This document shows positions 1-14,200 of a DNA stretch of 64,000 nt, in pieces. The notes beneath the pieces were generated by a model. That model was not told the DNA's origin. It worked only from the letters and a program-made list of their open reading frames with translations, and ran no database searches. Numbering within the stretch: position 1 is the stretch's first letter; each line of letters starts with the position of its first letter. This stretch comes from Mesorhizobium sp. M1B.F.Ca.ET.045.04.1.1. GTDB lineage: Bacteria; Pseudomonadota; Alphaproteobacteria; Rhizobiales; Rhizobiaceae. A program made the position numbers and the translations under genes. Where the stretch lies: positions 2,767,001-2,831,000 of the forward strand of contig NZ_CP034448.1 of assembly GCF_003952465.1 (NCBI RefSeq). The letters run 5' to 3'.

Positions 1-1
1 C

Positions 2-3000
2 ACCACCAACCTGACCGAAGCAGTGATCTCCGGCGATTCGTCGGTCATCGCGGACGGAGGCTCTGTCAGCCTCATTGCCACCGACGAAACCGCGATCGAT
101 GTCGACGTGCTCGGCGTCTCGGTTTCGGCCGGCGGTGCCGGCGGCGCTTCGCTCGCCGTTTCCATCGGCTTCGCCGACGCGGTGACCACGGTCGCCGGTA
201 CGGTGCGCGCCATGATCGACGACAGCCTGGTCGACGCCTCGGCTGACGTTCTCGTCACGGCACTGGCCGACAGCCTGATCGAGACCGATGCGAAAGGCAT
301 CGCCATCAGCGTCACGGCCGCGTGGGGTGTGTCCGTCGGCCTTGCCGGCACGGGCGCCAGTGCGGTCAACATCATCAATCAGGTGGCGGAAGCCATCATC
401 ACCAATGCTGATCTTGCCGAGGGCCAGTCGATCACGGCCGGCGGCAAGATCGAGGTATCCGCGACGGATAGCATCTTCGCCGACGCTGACGCGCTGGCGG
501 TCTCGGTTTCGGTTTCGGCTGCCTTCGCGGGAGCTGTATCGGTGACGGTCGCTGCCGCCATCGCCTCAAACGACCTCGCCGGCACGACGCGTGCGCGCAT
601 CGGCAACAGCCGGGTCGACGCCAATGGCGGCAGGGTCAATGTCAAGGCCCAGTCGGAATCCGTCGTCCAGGCGACGCCAGATGCCTATGCGCTGTCGGCG
701 GCTGTGGCGCTGGGCAGCGTTGCCGGCGCCGGCGCCGGCGCCAGTGCGACGAATACCGTCACCCGCAACATCGAGAGCTCGATCGATACATCGTCGGTCG
801 TGAGGGCCTCGACCACCGTCCTGGTCGAGGCGCACGACACTTCGGATGCCATCGCGACGGTCGATTCGGTCGCCGTGGCGGCCGGCGCCGTCGGCGCAGC
901 GATCGGCGTCGGGCTGGCGACGAACACCATGACCGCCGCTACCAAGGCGCATATCTCCAACAGCACCGTGACAGCCGAGAATGGCTCGATTACCATCGAT
1001 GCCGATGCCACGCAGGACGTCAACGCGGACGCCAGCGTCGTCGCGATAACGGCGGCGATCGGCCTTGCCGGAGCGGGTGGCTGGGCCAAGACCGACCTCG
1101 ATTCGACAGTGGAAGCCTATGCGAGCGGTTCCAACCTGACGGCGCTCGGCGCCGGCAGCAACCTGTTCATCGACGCCGACAGCAACCACACCGCACGCGC
1201 CAAGACCTTCGGCCTTGGCGCTGCGCTGGGCTTCGCCGTGTCGGCCATGAAGAGCGAAGCTTCTGTGGGTGGTGCCACGCGCGCCTTCGCCGATGGCGCC
1301 ACCACGGTATCAGTCGATTCCAAGGCCGAAATCACCGCGGACAGCGTCGCCTCGGCGCTGCCCGACACCTTCTCTCTGTCGATTGGCCTGATGTCAGGCT
1401 CGGTCGCGCTTATCGACGCCAATGTCGACCGGATCACCGAGGCCTATGTCGGCGCGCGCGCCGGGACCGTCCCAGGCGCATTGACCAACTTTGCGCTGGG
1501 GACCGACGGCCTCATCATCAAGGCGACGTCGAACTACACGGCGAACGCGGCGCCGGTCGGCCTGTCCTTCGGGCTGCTGGGTGCTGCCGCCGTCACGATC
1601 TCCAACGGCGACATCACCGGCGCGACGCTCGCCTATGTCGGCGAGAAGACGACCGTGACCGCAGGCGAGCTCGACATCACCGCCGACAGCACGGAAACGG
1701 CGAATGCCAACAATGTCAGCGCGGCGATCGGCGCCGCCTTCGCGGTGAATGTCACCACCTCGACGGCGACCATCGACAGCGACACCGAAGCCTTCACCGG
1801 CACGCGCGCCGCCGAGACGCCGACGGCGGGCGCGAAGACGACGATTACGCTCACCGACGCCGGCAATGGCGACGGAACGGCGGTCATCCACGCCAACGGT
1901 TCGCGCACGACGACGGCGAGCGCCAAGGGCGGCTCCGGTTCGTTCGGCATCACGGTCAATGTATTCACGCCAACGGCCGATACGTCTGGGTCGGTGCGTG
2001 CCTATGCGGGCGAAGGCACGGTACTCACGGCGGACGATTTGACGGTCACCGCCGACGCGCCGGTGATGAAGGCCCAGTCAGAGGTGTTCTCCATCGGCAT
2101 TGCCGGCTTTGCAACTGTCTCGGTCCTGACGTCGGTCGCCAAGGTGACTGGTGCGGTCGAAGCCTTCATCGGCGCACAGGCCAGCAGCGTGTCAACGCCG
2201 GCGGCAAGCCCGCAGATAACGATCTCCGGCGCTGAAGCCGCCGACGGCGACGTGATCGTCGATGCCGATACATTCATGAATGCAATCGCCGAGGTGTTCG
2301 GCGGGGGCGCTTCGCTCGGCCTCACCGTTGGCGTGAGCCTGCCTGAAGCCCATGTCGACGGTGCGACGCGCGCCTATGTGCGCGATGGTGTCGACCTCAC
2401 GTCTGATACGCTCGCGGTGGAAGCCGGCAACCCCGGCGATCGCGTGAAATACGAAGCCAAGGCGACGACGTTCTCGCTCGGGTTCGGAGTGCTCGGCAGC
2501 GTCGGCGTCATCGATGCGGAAGCCAAGATCAACGGCGTCGTGGAGGCATTTGTCGGCGCACCGGTCGGCCTGACCGTACCGGCAGGTCTCAACGGCGTCA
2601 TCGACGTCGACCAGCCTATCGACATCCAAGCCTATTCCGACATGGATGCGATTGCCACGGTCGACAGCGGTGACGTTTCCCTCGGCATATCGGTTTCGAC
2701 TGTTTCGACGCTGGCGGATGTCGGCGGCATGACGCGAGCTTATGTGGGGCAGGGCGCCGACATTTTCGCCACCGGCCTCGATATCGATGCCGACGGCGAC
2801 TATGACGCGTCCGCCAAGGCGTTGATCGTCAACGTCTCGCTCGCCGGCGGCGGCGCCCGCCACGATTCGCATGCGATCGTCAGCGGCACGGTCGACGCCC
2901 ATGTCGGCCAGGGCGCGGGCGAGACGGCCAGCGCCAATCTTGGCGTCGTCAATTTGCAGGGCGGTGCGCTAAACATCGACGCGATCGGCCACATGCTGGC

Positions 3001-5260
3001 CAAGCCCGAAGCCGACGGCATCGGTGTTGCCGGTGGTGTGAGCATTGCCTCCTACGAATTGCTGGGTCAGGTTAAGGGCGCGGTGCGCGCCTATATCGGC
3101 GAGGGCGTGGACGTCGACGCCGGCAGCATCGCCATACTTGCGGACGCGCCAGAGATGAAAGCCGAGGCGCTCTCGACGACAACCAACATCGCCGGTCTCG
3201 TCGGCGTCGCCATCGTCACGGCCACCGCTGAAGTCAGCGGTATTGTCGAGGCCTATATCGGCGCCCAGGCGGATGATGTCGCCGCTGATGTCACCACCGA
3301 CATCAACGTCGGCGGTGGGACGATCACCGTGGTGGCCGACAGCTTCATGCACGCCGTGGCGAATGCCGATGGCGGCGGCTTTGCCGGGCTAGCATCGGTC
3401 AATTCTTTCCTGCCCACCGCAACGGTGTCCGGCAGGACCAGCGCCTACGTGCGCGACGGCGTCAATCTGCTGGCGAACACGCTCGACGTGAGCGCCGGCA
3501 AGCTGGGCGGCGACAGGGTCGTGAACAAGGCCGAGGCGACAACCTTCAGCGTCGGCATCTCGTTCCTTGGCACTGCGCAGAATCTGGAAGCGGTCGCCCA
3601 GACCAGCGGCATCATCGAGGCCTATATCGGCGCACCCGATGGCGTGAGCGCCGGCGGCGACCCGGACGCCGTGGTCAAGGTGACCGGCGGGGCTGATGCA
3701 CTCGACATCTCGGCGCTCGGCGACATCGACGCGATCGCCCGCACCGAGGGCGGCGGCGGAGCTTTGGCCGTCTCAATCGCCCTCTACAAGCCGACGGCCA
3801 TTGCCGGTGGCAAGACACGGGCCTTTGCGGGCGACGGCGCGGATCTGCGCGTAACGGACCTGAACCTCACGGCTGACGGCGACGCGCTTGCCGACGCCAA
3901 GCTCTTCAATGTTTCGGTCGCTGGTGGCGCATCGGTTGCCGGCCTGTCGCCGACCGCGAAGACAACCAATGATGTCGAGGCCTATGTCGGCCGCAACGAC
4001 GATGCCTCCGAAACATCTATTATAGACATCGACATCCTGAGCCTGGACGGCTTGGGTCGCGGCATCGTTGACGCGGTTGCGACCGGTAGAACGGAGGCGC
4101 GTGCCGTCACTGAAGGCTTCAGCATTGCTGGACTGGTCGGCGTGTCGATCACCACGGCGGTCTCCGACATGCAGGGCAAGACCCGCGCCTATGTCGGCAA
4201 ATACACCGACCTGACGGCGGGAACCGTCAATCTCACGGCGACAGAGGCAACCGCCGCGGCTAATTCGACTGTCACCGCCACCAGCTTCGGCGGGCTCGCC
4301 GATGTCAACGACCTCGAAGCCCGTGCGACCGCCAGCCGGATTACCGAAACCTTCGTCGGCCACGATTCAATTGTCGATCTCGGCAACGCGAGCCTGACTG
4401 GCATCGCGACAACCGCGACCGGAGCGTCGATGGCAAACGCTCTCATCAATGCGGCTTCGGGATCGTTGGGCGTTTCAGTCAGCGACATCACGGCAATCGC
4501 GACGATTGGAGACGGCAGCGGACAATCGTCGCGCACCCGCGCCTACATTGGTGAAAACGGCGACGTGACTGCCGGCGCGGTGACGTTGACCGCGACCTCC
4601 GACACCACAGTCAACGCCGATGTGACGAGTTTCCAGATCGGCGGCCTTGCCGCCGTCACCTCGACCAAGATCACCGCGAAGGCGGCGCACGACACCGAGG
4701 TCTTCGTGGCCGACAATACGGACATGACGCTGAGCGGGGCGCTCACCATGACCGCGACCGGCACCTCCACCTCTGCTCCGCAGTCCAAGGGCCTCGGCAT
4801 TGCCGGCGGTATCGCCTTCTCGTCGGCGACCGTGGTGACCGAACTCGACGCCGACACGCGCGCCTGGATCGGCGAGGACGGCGAACTGTCGGCAACCAGC
4901 ATCAGACTCCTGGCCGACGGCAACCACACTGCCGATGCAGCGGCGCTCGGCACCGGCATTGCCGGCCTCGCCTCGGTCACCGCGCTGGATGTGACCTCCA
5001 AGGATACCGGCAGCGCAGAGATCCGGATCGGCGCGGAAGCGAGCGATGGCTCGCAAGGCACGACGATCATCACCACCACTTCGGGCGGGATCGATCTCGA
5101 TGCGGACCTCACGTCGAATGTCAGCTCGACGGCCAAGGCCACGACGATTTCCGTCGGCGCTTCGATTGGCGATGTCGTTACCCGCGCGACCAACCAGTCG
5201 CAGGTCATCGGCCGGATCGGCGGCAATGTCGATGTGACGTCGGCGGCTGGCTTCGACATG
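2..5260 (+). repeat. N-terminal protein repeat array (about 25 units)
   Basis: The translated region repeats a short signature of the form TRAYVG-x-G-x-D-L or VEAYIGA about every 60-70 residues. Units of the two types often alternate, and each is followed by a hydrophobic Gly/Ala stretch resembling 'SFGIAGLVGVSV'. I counted roughly 25 copies by eye. The pattern resembles beta-helix or beta-solenoid passenger repeats of large adhesins; the fold assignment is inference. Confidence 0.75.
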
Positions 5261-8200
5261 CAGGCCAAGCTGGTCGGCAATTCCATCAGCGCGGCGACCT
5301 CATTGACCGCCGGCGCGGTTGCGATCTCCAATTCCAACACCTTCTCGGACTTCGATGCCTCGCTGGATTTCACCAGCGGCCAGGGTGGCTCGATTCATGC
5401 TGAAAACAGCGTCAATATCGTCGGCCTTCTCAACCATGACGGCGTCAATTTCCTGCGCGTCTCGGGAGCCACGCCACGTGGCGCAGTCGCATCTGCCAAC
5501 AACGTCACGGGTGGCCTGGCGGCCGTGGACAAGACACAGGTCAACGCCGATGCCAGCTCGACCCTTAACCTGGACATCGACGAAGACCTGTCGCTGACCT
5601 CCGCGTCCGGCGATATCAACATCGCGGGTCGTCATGGCAACGAGGCCTTCGGCGGCGGATCCACGGCCAGCGGCGGACTTGTCCGCGTGTCCAAGATTGA
5701 CGCGAACGTGACGGCCGGCGGTTCGACCACGGTGAAGTTCCGCGGCGATGTGGATGACGGTACAAACAGTGCCGCCAATAACATCAATGTCGACGCCGTG
5801 GCGCTCGCCACGGCCACCGCGACCATGTCGTCGGACGGCGGCGGTCTCGGCAATTTCTCATCCGGCAGCGCGGATTCGACGACCGTGCATACGATGAACC
5901 TGACTTTTGCCGGCGTAGGCAGCATCATGCGCGTTGGCGGCAACGTCAAAGGCACGGCCAACCTTGTTACGGACGCCGATTCGGCGGGCCGCGTCAGCGG
6001 TGGCGGGTTCATCAGCGACAGCTCGGTGACGACAAGCGCTTCGGCGACCGGCACGGTGAACTTCGTGATCGGCGATTCCGAACGCGTCGAAGCGCAGGGC
6101 AACATCGAGATGATCGCCCAGCATGGCGCCAATGGCGGCGACGTGTCGGACGGCACTGTCACGGGGTCCAGCGACGGCGGCAATTTCATCGACTTCGGCA
6201 AACCACACAAGCTGAATGACAGCGCCACGATCACCTGGACGGGCGCCACCACAGGCGGTCTTGTCCAGAACAAGGAATACACCGTCATCGTGCGCGACGG
6301 GAATACCGTGCAACTTGGCGCCAGGTTCGGCTCAAGCGCCGTCAACGCGGCGTACGACACGATTACAATCCCCAACCATACTTTCGTGGATGGTGACCAG
6401 CTGATCTATAACTCGAACGCAGGCGACGTGATCGACGGCCTGTCGAACGGCACCACGTACCAGGTCAAGGTAATCGACGAAAACACGATCAAGCTGCAGA
6501 CGCTCGGCTTCGTAGAGGTGGCGGATACCTTCACGCGCGGTATGATCGACGACGCGAACGACAAGATTCTCGACGCGAGCACGCCCTTCAACAACGGCGA
6601 TGTGGTGACGTATCGCCCGGCGAAGCCGCGCACGTTCATCTCGGCATTCGTGGACGCCAATGTCACGCTCGACAATCCGGCGACCGAGGCCAACGAGTTC
6701 TCCGTGAGCCAGGACAACTCCAATGTCGGTCGCATCTATCTGCCCAACCACGGATTCTCGAACGGCCAGGCGGTGATCTACACCGGCTCAGGAATAGCCG
6801 GGCTGGTCAGTGGCCAGACCTATTATGTCATCAATGGCGGCAGCTATACCGGTGCCGTCGGCGTCGCATATAATTTCGATGCAAACTTCATTCGGCTGGC
6901 TGACAATCCTGGCGATACAGTCGGGTTCATCAATAACAACGGCACTCCTGGCAACCCCAATGACGACTTCTACGTCGCGCCGGTCGTCAAAAATCTGGCC
7001 TTCTCCAACAGCTTTACCGGGCATTCGCTCATCGGCGTGGGCGAGCAGACCCTCAGCAACCTCAATCCGGGTCAAGCCTATTACGTGGTTCAGAAGGATG
7101 CCGCCGGATACAAGTTGTCGACCAGCTTCAACGGCACGCCGGTCGCGCTGAATCTCAACGGCAATAGCAGCACCGGCACGCATAGGTTGGTCAAGGAAGG
7201 CGTCGATCTGCAGGACACCGGGCCTGCCTCTGGCCAGACTCTGGTCTACAACATCACCAGCAATTCGATTTCCGGCCTGTTCGACGGGGTCGGCGGTGCA
7301 GCCGGCTTCAACGTGCCATCGTCGGCCGATGGCGTGGTCACCGGTTCGGCAGGCGGCTCGTCCGGCGGCGCCTGGAACAACAAGGACTCGAATACTTCAT
7401 CCTCTCAGACGGTTTCGACGAACCTGACGGTAAACGCCGGCGCCATGCTGAAGGGTGTCAACGTCCTGCTTCAGACCGACAGCCGGATGGGTTCGGTTGC
7501 GGTGGCTGACGGCGGCGGTGGCGGCGGCATCTCGCTCGAAGGGGCGCAGGCCACGGCAACCGGCGTCAACAAGAGCGAAATCGTTGTCGGCTCCGACGCC
7601 AGTATCGAGGCGCTTAACGACCTCACGGTCAGGGGCATCACCAAGTCCTATGTCTCGTCGGAGGCGCAGTCGTCCAGCGGCGGTCTCGGTGCGGCGAGTG
7701 ACGGAACCGCGACGTCAACATTGAGCTTCGGCGTCAAGCAGCAGATCAATGGCGACCTGACGGCCGACCATGCACTGGTCGTCGACAACAAGGTCGACAA
7801 CAACTCGACTGCGAAAGCCGAAGCCTATGGCGGCGGCCTCGGGGCCAGCACCAATGTGAGTGCGACCGCACGAGTGCAGGCCGCGGTCGGCTACAAGGGG
7901 GCCGAAATCATCCTGCAGGGCAACGCCGATCTTGTCGGCGCGGCCGTGACGGTGAATTCGGAGATCGTGCGCAACCGGGCCAACGCAAACACCAACACGA
8001 CTGCCGGCGGCGCCGGCGGCTCCGCGGTCGCCAACTCGACGGCGACGATCAGCGGCAGCAACGAAGTCGTCCTCGAGCACAGCTCATTCGTGCTCGCCGA
8101 CAATTCCATCCTTATCCAGTCGCTCTATTCCGGCACGGACAACCGCGCGACGGCGAAGTCGAGACTCTATGCGATCGGCGGCTCGACCACGGCAAACGCG

Positions 8201-11200
8201 ACCGATGAGGTGACTAACAACGCCAAGATCGAAGGCTTCTGGGAGGCCGTGCTCAAGGCGACCACTGTCGACGTCAACGCGCTCGACTACAATTTCAGCA
8301 ACACGCGCAGCCGCAGTCCAGGCGGCTTCTATATTGGCCCGGCCCACAGCGGCGGAAGCGAGTCAACCGACCGGAATCGCGACATCTTCTGGGAGGCGCA
8401 TGTCATCCTGCTCGGCGAGCCCAATCCCGAACTGGAGATCGACAAGGACGGCGTCATCACCAAACTCGCCAACATCAATTTCCTGGGCGTCAATGCCGGC
8501 AAGACGATCGGCGACACGCTGGTTGCGGCGAACGCCACCAATCCGCAGGTCATCATCGATGACATCGTCTATGACTCGGCAGGCAAGCTGACCTTCTATG
8601 CGAACGCTATCTCCGGCGACAACGGCCGCATCTGGGGCAATCACGGGCTGGTCGACAGCCAACGCACCTGGGATTCGGTCAAGATCACGAATTCATCGAA
8701 ATTCGACCTGGTGATCAACCATATCGACACGCTTGACGGGTCGTCGGTCGTCGACATCAAGGTCGACACGATCTACGGAGATACGGGCAACAATCCAGCT
8801 GACAACAACATTTCGCTGCATCCGGACGATCCGACAAAGCGGGCCGACGGGGTGACCCCGGCCACGCCGACGTTCGAATTCGACGTGAACCTGCGCCATC
8901 CTCAGACCGACGTGAGGATTGTCAACCTCGCGGCGGCCGGTGTGCCGAGTAGCGATATCCTGCTTTACCGCGGCATCGAGAACACGCTGGGCTTCACCAA
9001 GATCGAGAACCAGCGAGGCAACATCTTTGTCGACGAGCTCAATCTTGTGGAAGAGCAGCCGGCGCTCGCCGGACTGTACCTGAATTCGCACCCGGCCAGC
9101 GGGCACCCTTACGATGAAGGTCTGATCCGCACCAACACGCTCGACGTCGACGCGTCCGGTCATATTGGCGACCAGAACGCCGCCGGAACGCAGCCGCGCA
9201 AGGCGCTGATGGTCGAGCTCGTCCGCATAACCCATGCGGTCGACAAGGGCGAGACGCCCACCTTGAGGCAGGTGCATCTCACTGCCGATGCCGGCGGCGA
9301 TGCGGTTCTCGACATCACGCTGCACGATCGCTCCGCCGACCCGGCGCTGTCCTCGCTCGCCGTCACCATCGACCGCATCACGGCGGGTGACGATGTCGAC
9401 GTGGTCGTCAACGACTCCAGGGCCGGCGACAATCTGTCGAACATCGACGGCGTGCATGTCAGCACCTATTATCCGCTGGTCAGCCTCGTCACGACCCAGG
9501 CGCGCACTGGTGAATATTTCGACCATTTCAGCCCGGACGTCACCGGCATATCGCTCTACAACTTCGTGCGTCGCAGCCTGGGCACCGACTATGAAGAGGT
9601 CGATTCCACCTACAGTTTCGCGGAAGTCCGGTCCGGCGACGACATCGACATCGGTCATGTCACGACCACGTCCCTCTATAGCGGAGACGAGCCGCGCACC
9701 TACCGGACGACGTCGATCGCGGGTACGCCCTATGGTGCCGACGTCGTCGTCGACTCGCCCGATACCATCATCAACTTCGTCGTCAACACCGACGTCGACT
9801 GGCCGGGCGGAAGCTCCGAGGACGGCATCGAGCAGATCTTCCTGACGACCAATGGCGACATCACCGCCAGTGAGCTGGTCGGTCCGATGCTTGTCGGCCA
9901 TATCCATTCGACAGGCGGCGATGTCACGCTGAGATCCCGTGAGCAGATTCTCGACGCCGACAGCCAGCCGACGGTCGACGTGACCGGCGTCAACATCACC
10001 CTGTATTCCGGCGTTGTCACGGTCGGCGGGCCAGCGATTTCCGGCGGCATCGGTCTTGCGACCGACTTCCTGGAAATCAATGTCGACCGCAACAACGGCA
10101 ACGGCGTCCTCAACGCCTTCGACAACAATGCAGCGATCCCCGTGCATGGCGGCATTTATCTCGACGAGCTGTTCGGCCCGATGGAGGTCGATACTGTCTG
10201 GTCGATCGACAATGTCGGCCTGCGCACCGTTGACGGTTCGATCCGCGATGCACGCAACAACGGCCTCGGCGATGACTTCGTCAACGTGCTCGGTCAGGCT
10301 GTCGATCTCGACGCCAACGGCGTCGGAGCGAGCATCGGCTCTTCCGGCAACGACCTCGAGATCGACAGTTCGCGCGGTTCGTCCGTGCTGAGCCTCGACC
10401 AGAATGGCGACGATGTCGCCATGGAGGCGGACGCCAACATCTATGTGACGGAAACCGACGGGTACCTGCGACTTCTGCTTGCTCACACCTATACCGGCGA
10501 TATCCGGATCACGGTGCGCGAATCGGCCAACGCCACTTCGACGGGCGAGGATCTGCAACTCGTCAAAGGCGGCAGCGCCCAGTTCGCCGAAAGCAATTCC
10601 AGGCTCCCCGGCCTGCATGTGGACGCCCTGCGTCCGCTGCCGCACGGCCTCATCCTTGCCGAAACCGGATCGGTGATGCTGCGCGTCGGCGACGACGTCG
10701 AGACGCACCAGAATTCGGCGGTCGTCGCCGGCAACCAGATCGACATCTATGGCGACTATGCCGACGCAGATGTCGGCTATGGCACGCACATCTTGTTGCG
10801 CGGCCAGATCATCGCCGGCGCGATCATGGTCGTGGCGGGCAATCGCTCGCCGGGCACGCCTTCCGGTACATCCGCGTCGCGGCCGATCGGCACCTGGCGG
10901 CCGGACGACAACACGGCCGGCGTCACGAATGCCGACAGGCTGACGCGCATCTTCGGCAACGCCGACAGCGATTTCTTCCAGTTCGGCGACACCGCGGGCG
11001 CCGGCGGCGCTACCGCCTGGGGCAGCGCGGGCTACATCTTCATCGGATCGAAGACGAGAGTCTATGGCAGCAGCGATGCTGCGACCGGCAGCTATGCGAC
11101 GCCTAACGCCCGCAACGACGGCGAGGACACCTTCAAGGTCTACTTCCTCCAGGATGCAGCCGCGCAGACCTCGCCGGCGATCACGCCGGCGGGTGTCACC

Positions 11201-14200
11201 TTCACCACCGACCAATATACGACCGGCGCTCCGCTTGCCGCCTACACCTACCAGATGAACGTGCTCGCCGAGCACACGCTGACCCTCGACGGTCAGTCGG
11301 ACACCGACACTTACGAGGTCTATACGCTGGGTTCGCAGGGCAACCAGCGCAACTACATCATCAACGTGCTCGACACGGGCGAGGAAGATGATGGCGTGGA
11401 CGAACTCTCGATCTTCGGCCAGGACAGCGCCAACAACGGCGCCAATTTCCAGACTGACGATATCTTCCTGCTGCGCGCGGCGGCCTATCTGCCGCACGAG
11501 ACGGCCGACCGGCCGGGCTATGTGGCCCTGCTGCACGGCACGCTCGGCCCATACCAGGACGTCGTGCAGGGCAACGAGGCCTCGAACGAGGTCCAGCGGA
11601 TCAACTATGATTCCGGGCTGAACGGCCGGCTCACCGTGGAAGGCCGCGGCGGCAACGACGCCTTCTTCACCGACGACACTACCGTCATCACCACGCTGGA
11701 TGGCGGCGCGGGCGACGATCAGTTCCAGATCGGCCAGATATTCGGCGCGCAGCGCGACATGGCCGACGGCGGACTGCTGCCGCAGGACGTCTTCCCGAAC
11801 CTCGTGGCCACGACCCGCGGCTGGCTGTCGGCCGGCTCGTCCTCGCCGGTGATTGCGCAGGGCGGCACAGGCAACGACACCTTCCGGGTCTATTCGAACC
11901 AGGCCGAGCTGCGCCTGGAAGGCGACGACGACAACGACCTGTTCATCGTCCGCGCCTTTGCGCTCGCCGCGACGACCGATTTCGACTGGAACGGCGACGG
12001 AGCGATCAACAAGGCCGATCTGGATGCCGGCGTGGCGATCCTGAAGGGGCTGAAGAGCGGCTCGCTCACCTTCGCGCAGCTGTCAAACGGCGCGGCCCTG
12101 CAGGCCAAGATCGGCAACGTCTTCGATACCAACGGCGACGGCGGCATCAACTATCTCGACCTTTTGATCACCGACGATCCGACCGACGATGTCATCGTGC
12201 TCGACAACAAGGGCGTGGCGACGCCACAAATCGGACTCGGATTCTCTGTCGCACAGGCGCCTGACATCCGCGCCGGTGGCGGCCAGGACGAAGTTCGCTA
12301 CAACATCAACGCGCCGGTCTCGGTCGACGGCGGGGCCGGTTTCGACAAGCTGGTGATCCTCGGCACCGAGTTCGCTGATGACATCGTCATCACGGAGAAG
12401 GGCATATTTGGCGCCGGCCTCAACGTGCGCTACTCGACCATCGAGGTCGTCGAGGTCGACGGCCTCGAAGGCGATGACGAGTTCTTCGTGCAGTCGACCG
12501 CCTTCGGCGTCGCCTACCGGGTGATCGGCGGGCTAGGCTCCGACACGATCAATGTCACCGGAGACGTCACCGAGGACATCATCACCCGCGAGCTCGAAGG
12601 TGTGTCCGGCGCCGTCGATCACCTCGTCACGTCGAACGATGCACTTTACAACGGCCTCGTTGTCGACGGCTTCGACTACAACGTCTCGACCGCCAACGAA
12701 GGTCTCGTGGTCATCAACGAGGAAGCCGCCGGCGATGCCAGTTCGGGTCGCACCGTGGTGCGCGAGGAGGACCAGGCTCATCAGTTCGCGGACTTCTACA
12801 CGGTTCGGCTCTCGCAACAGCTGACGGGCACGCAAGTGGTCTATGTCACGGTCTCCGCGGCGCGCTCGCCGCAGGAGGAGCGTACGATCAACCCGGCGAC
12901 GGGTCTTCCCTACAACCTCAATCCCGACCCGCTGACCGATGCGCTCGGCGATTCGATCTGGCTTTCGACCGACCCGTTGTCTGGCGCTCACACCAACACA
13001 TACAACGGCCAGCTCGCGACGGCGGCCGATGACAGCTTCCTGCACATGGTCGTCATCGACGGTCAGGAGATGTGGATTCCCGATCGCGCCGTCGTTCTCA
13101 AGTTCGACGCCGGCAACTGGGACCAGGAACAGAAAGTCTACGTCTTCGCGCCCGACGACCAGCGCTCGGAAGGCGACCGTGTGGTCGTGGTCCAGCATTC
13201 GGTCATCTCGAACGTAGGCATCTATGACGGAGCCGACGTGCGCAATGTCGAGGTCAATGTCCTCGATAACGACACTCCCGGCGTCTACGTCCGGGAAATC
13301 GACGCAGCGGGCAATCTGGACGACCGCACCGTCGTGATCGAAGGCACCAACGCCACGAAGCTGACCGACAAGGTCGAACTGCGCCTGGCCAAGGCCCCCG
13401 CCGGAACGGTGGTGGTCGACATCGTGCTCAACGACTTCGCCGACAAGGCGATCAAGTTCTTCAACACGAATGCGGACAGCCGCCTGACGCTGTTCGCCAA
13501 CCCGACCTATGACGCGGTCAACGATCGTGTGGTGGTGGGGCAGGTGACCTTTGACGCCGGCAACTGGAATGACCCGATCATGCTTGGCGTCGAGGCGCGC
13601 GACGACTATGTCCGCGAGGATGTCCAGACCGCCGTGGTCGAATTCGTGCGCAATGACGCTCTGACCACCGACACGGATTACGTGTTCCCCAACCTGCGGT
13701 CGGGACTGCAACTCCTCGACGTGGAAGTCCACGACAACGAGACCTCGGGCGCGGTCATTCTCGAGAGCGGCACCGGCACGCAACTGATCAAGGACATTCC
13801 GGCCGGCAGCGGCAAGAACGACACCTACCAGATCCGCCTGACCCGCGAGCCGGACGCGACGGTCCGGGTCGCCGTGCTCACGGACGGCCTGGCCGACGTG
13901 GTCAAGATCGGCTCCACGGTCATCTCGCCGGAAGACTACGCCGTGATCGGCGGGCTGCAAGCCACGCAGATGTTCACCGGCAACCTGGTGTTCGGCACCC
14001 AGGGCGGGTTCCTGACCATCAAGCGCGGGGCGGGCTCCGATCTCGGCAGCTTCATCGACCAGGGCTTCTTCGGCGCTTCCGAGGCCGCCCATCAGGTCTT
14101 CAGCGGCAACCTGACCTTCACCACCAGCGGCGGCAAGCTGGCACTTAACGGCGCCGGTCTGGATACGCTCGGCTTTGCTGCGGGGGAGAAGATCCGTGTC

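Noticed and set aside
8693..11536. Open minus-strand frame of 947 codons inside the giant gene
   Set aside because: It is antisense to a continuous repeat protein, has an arginine/valine/aspartate-rich composition typical of GC-rich shadow frames and no family features.
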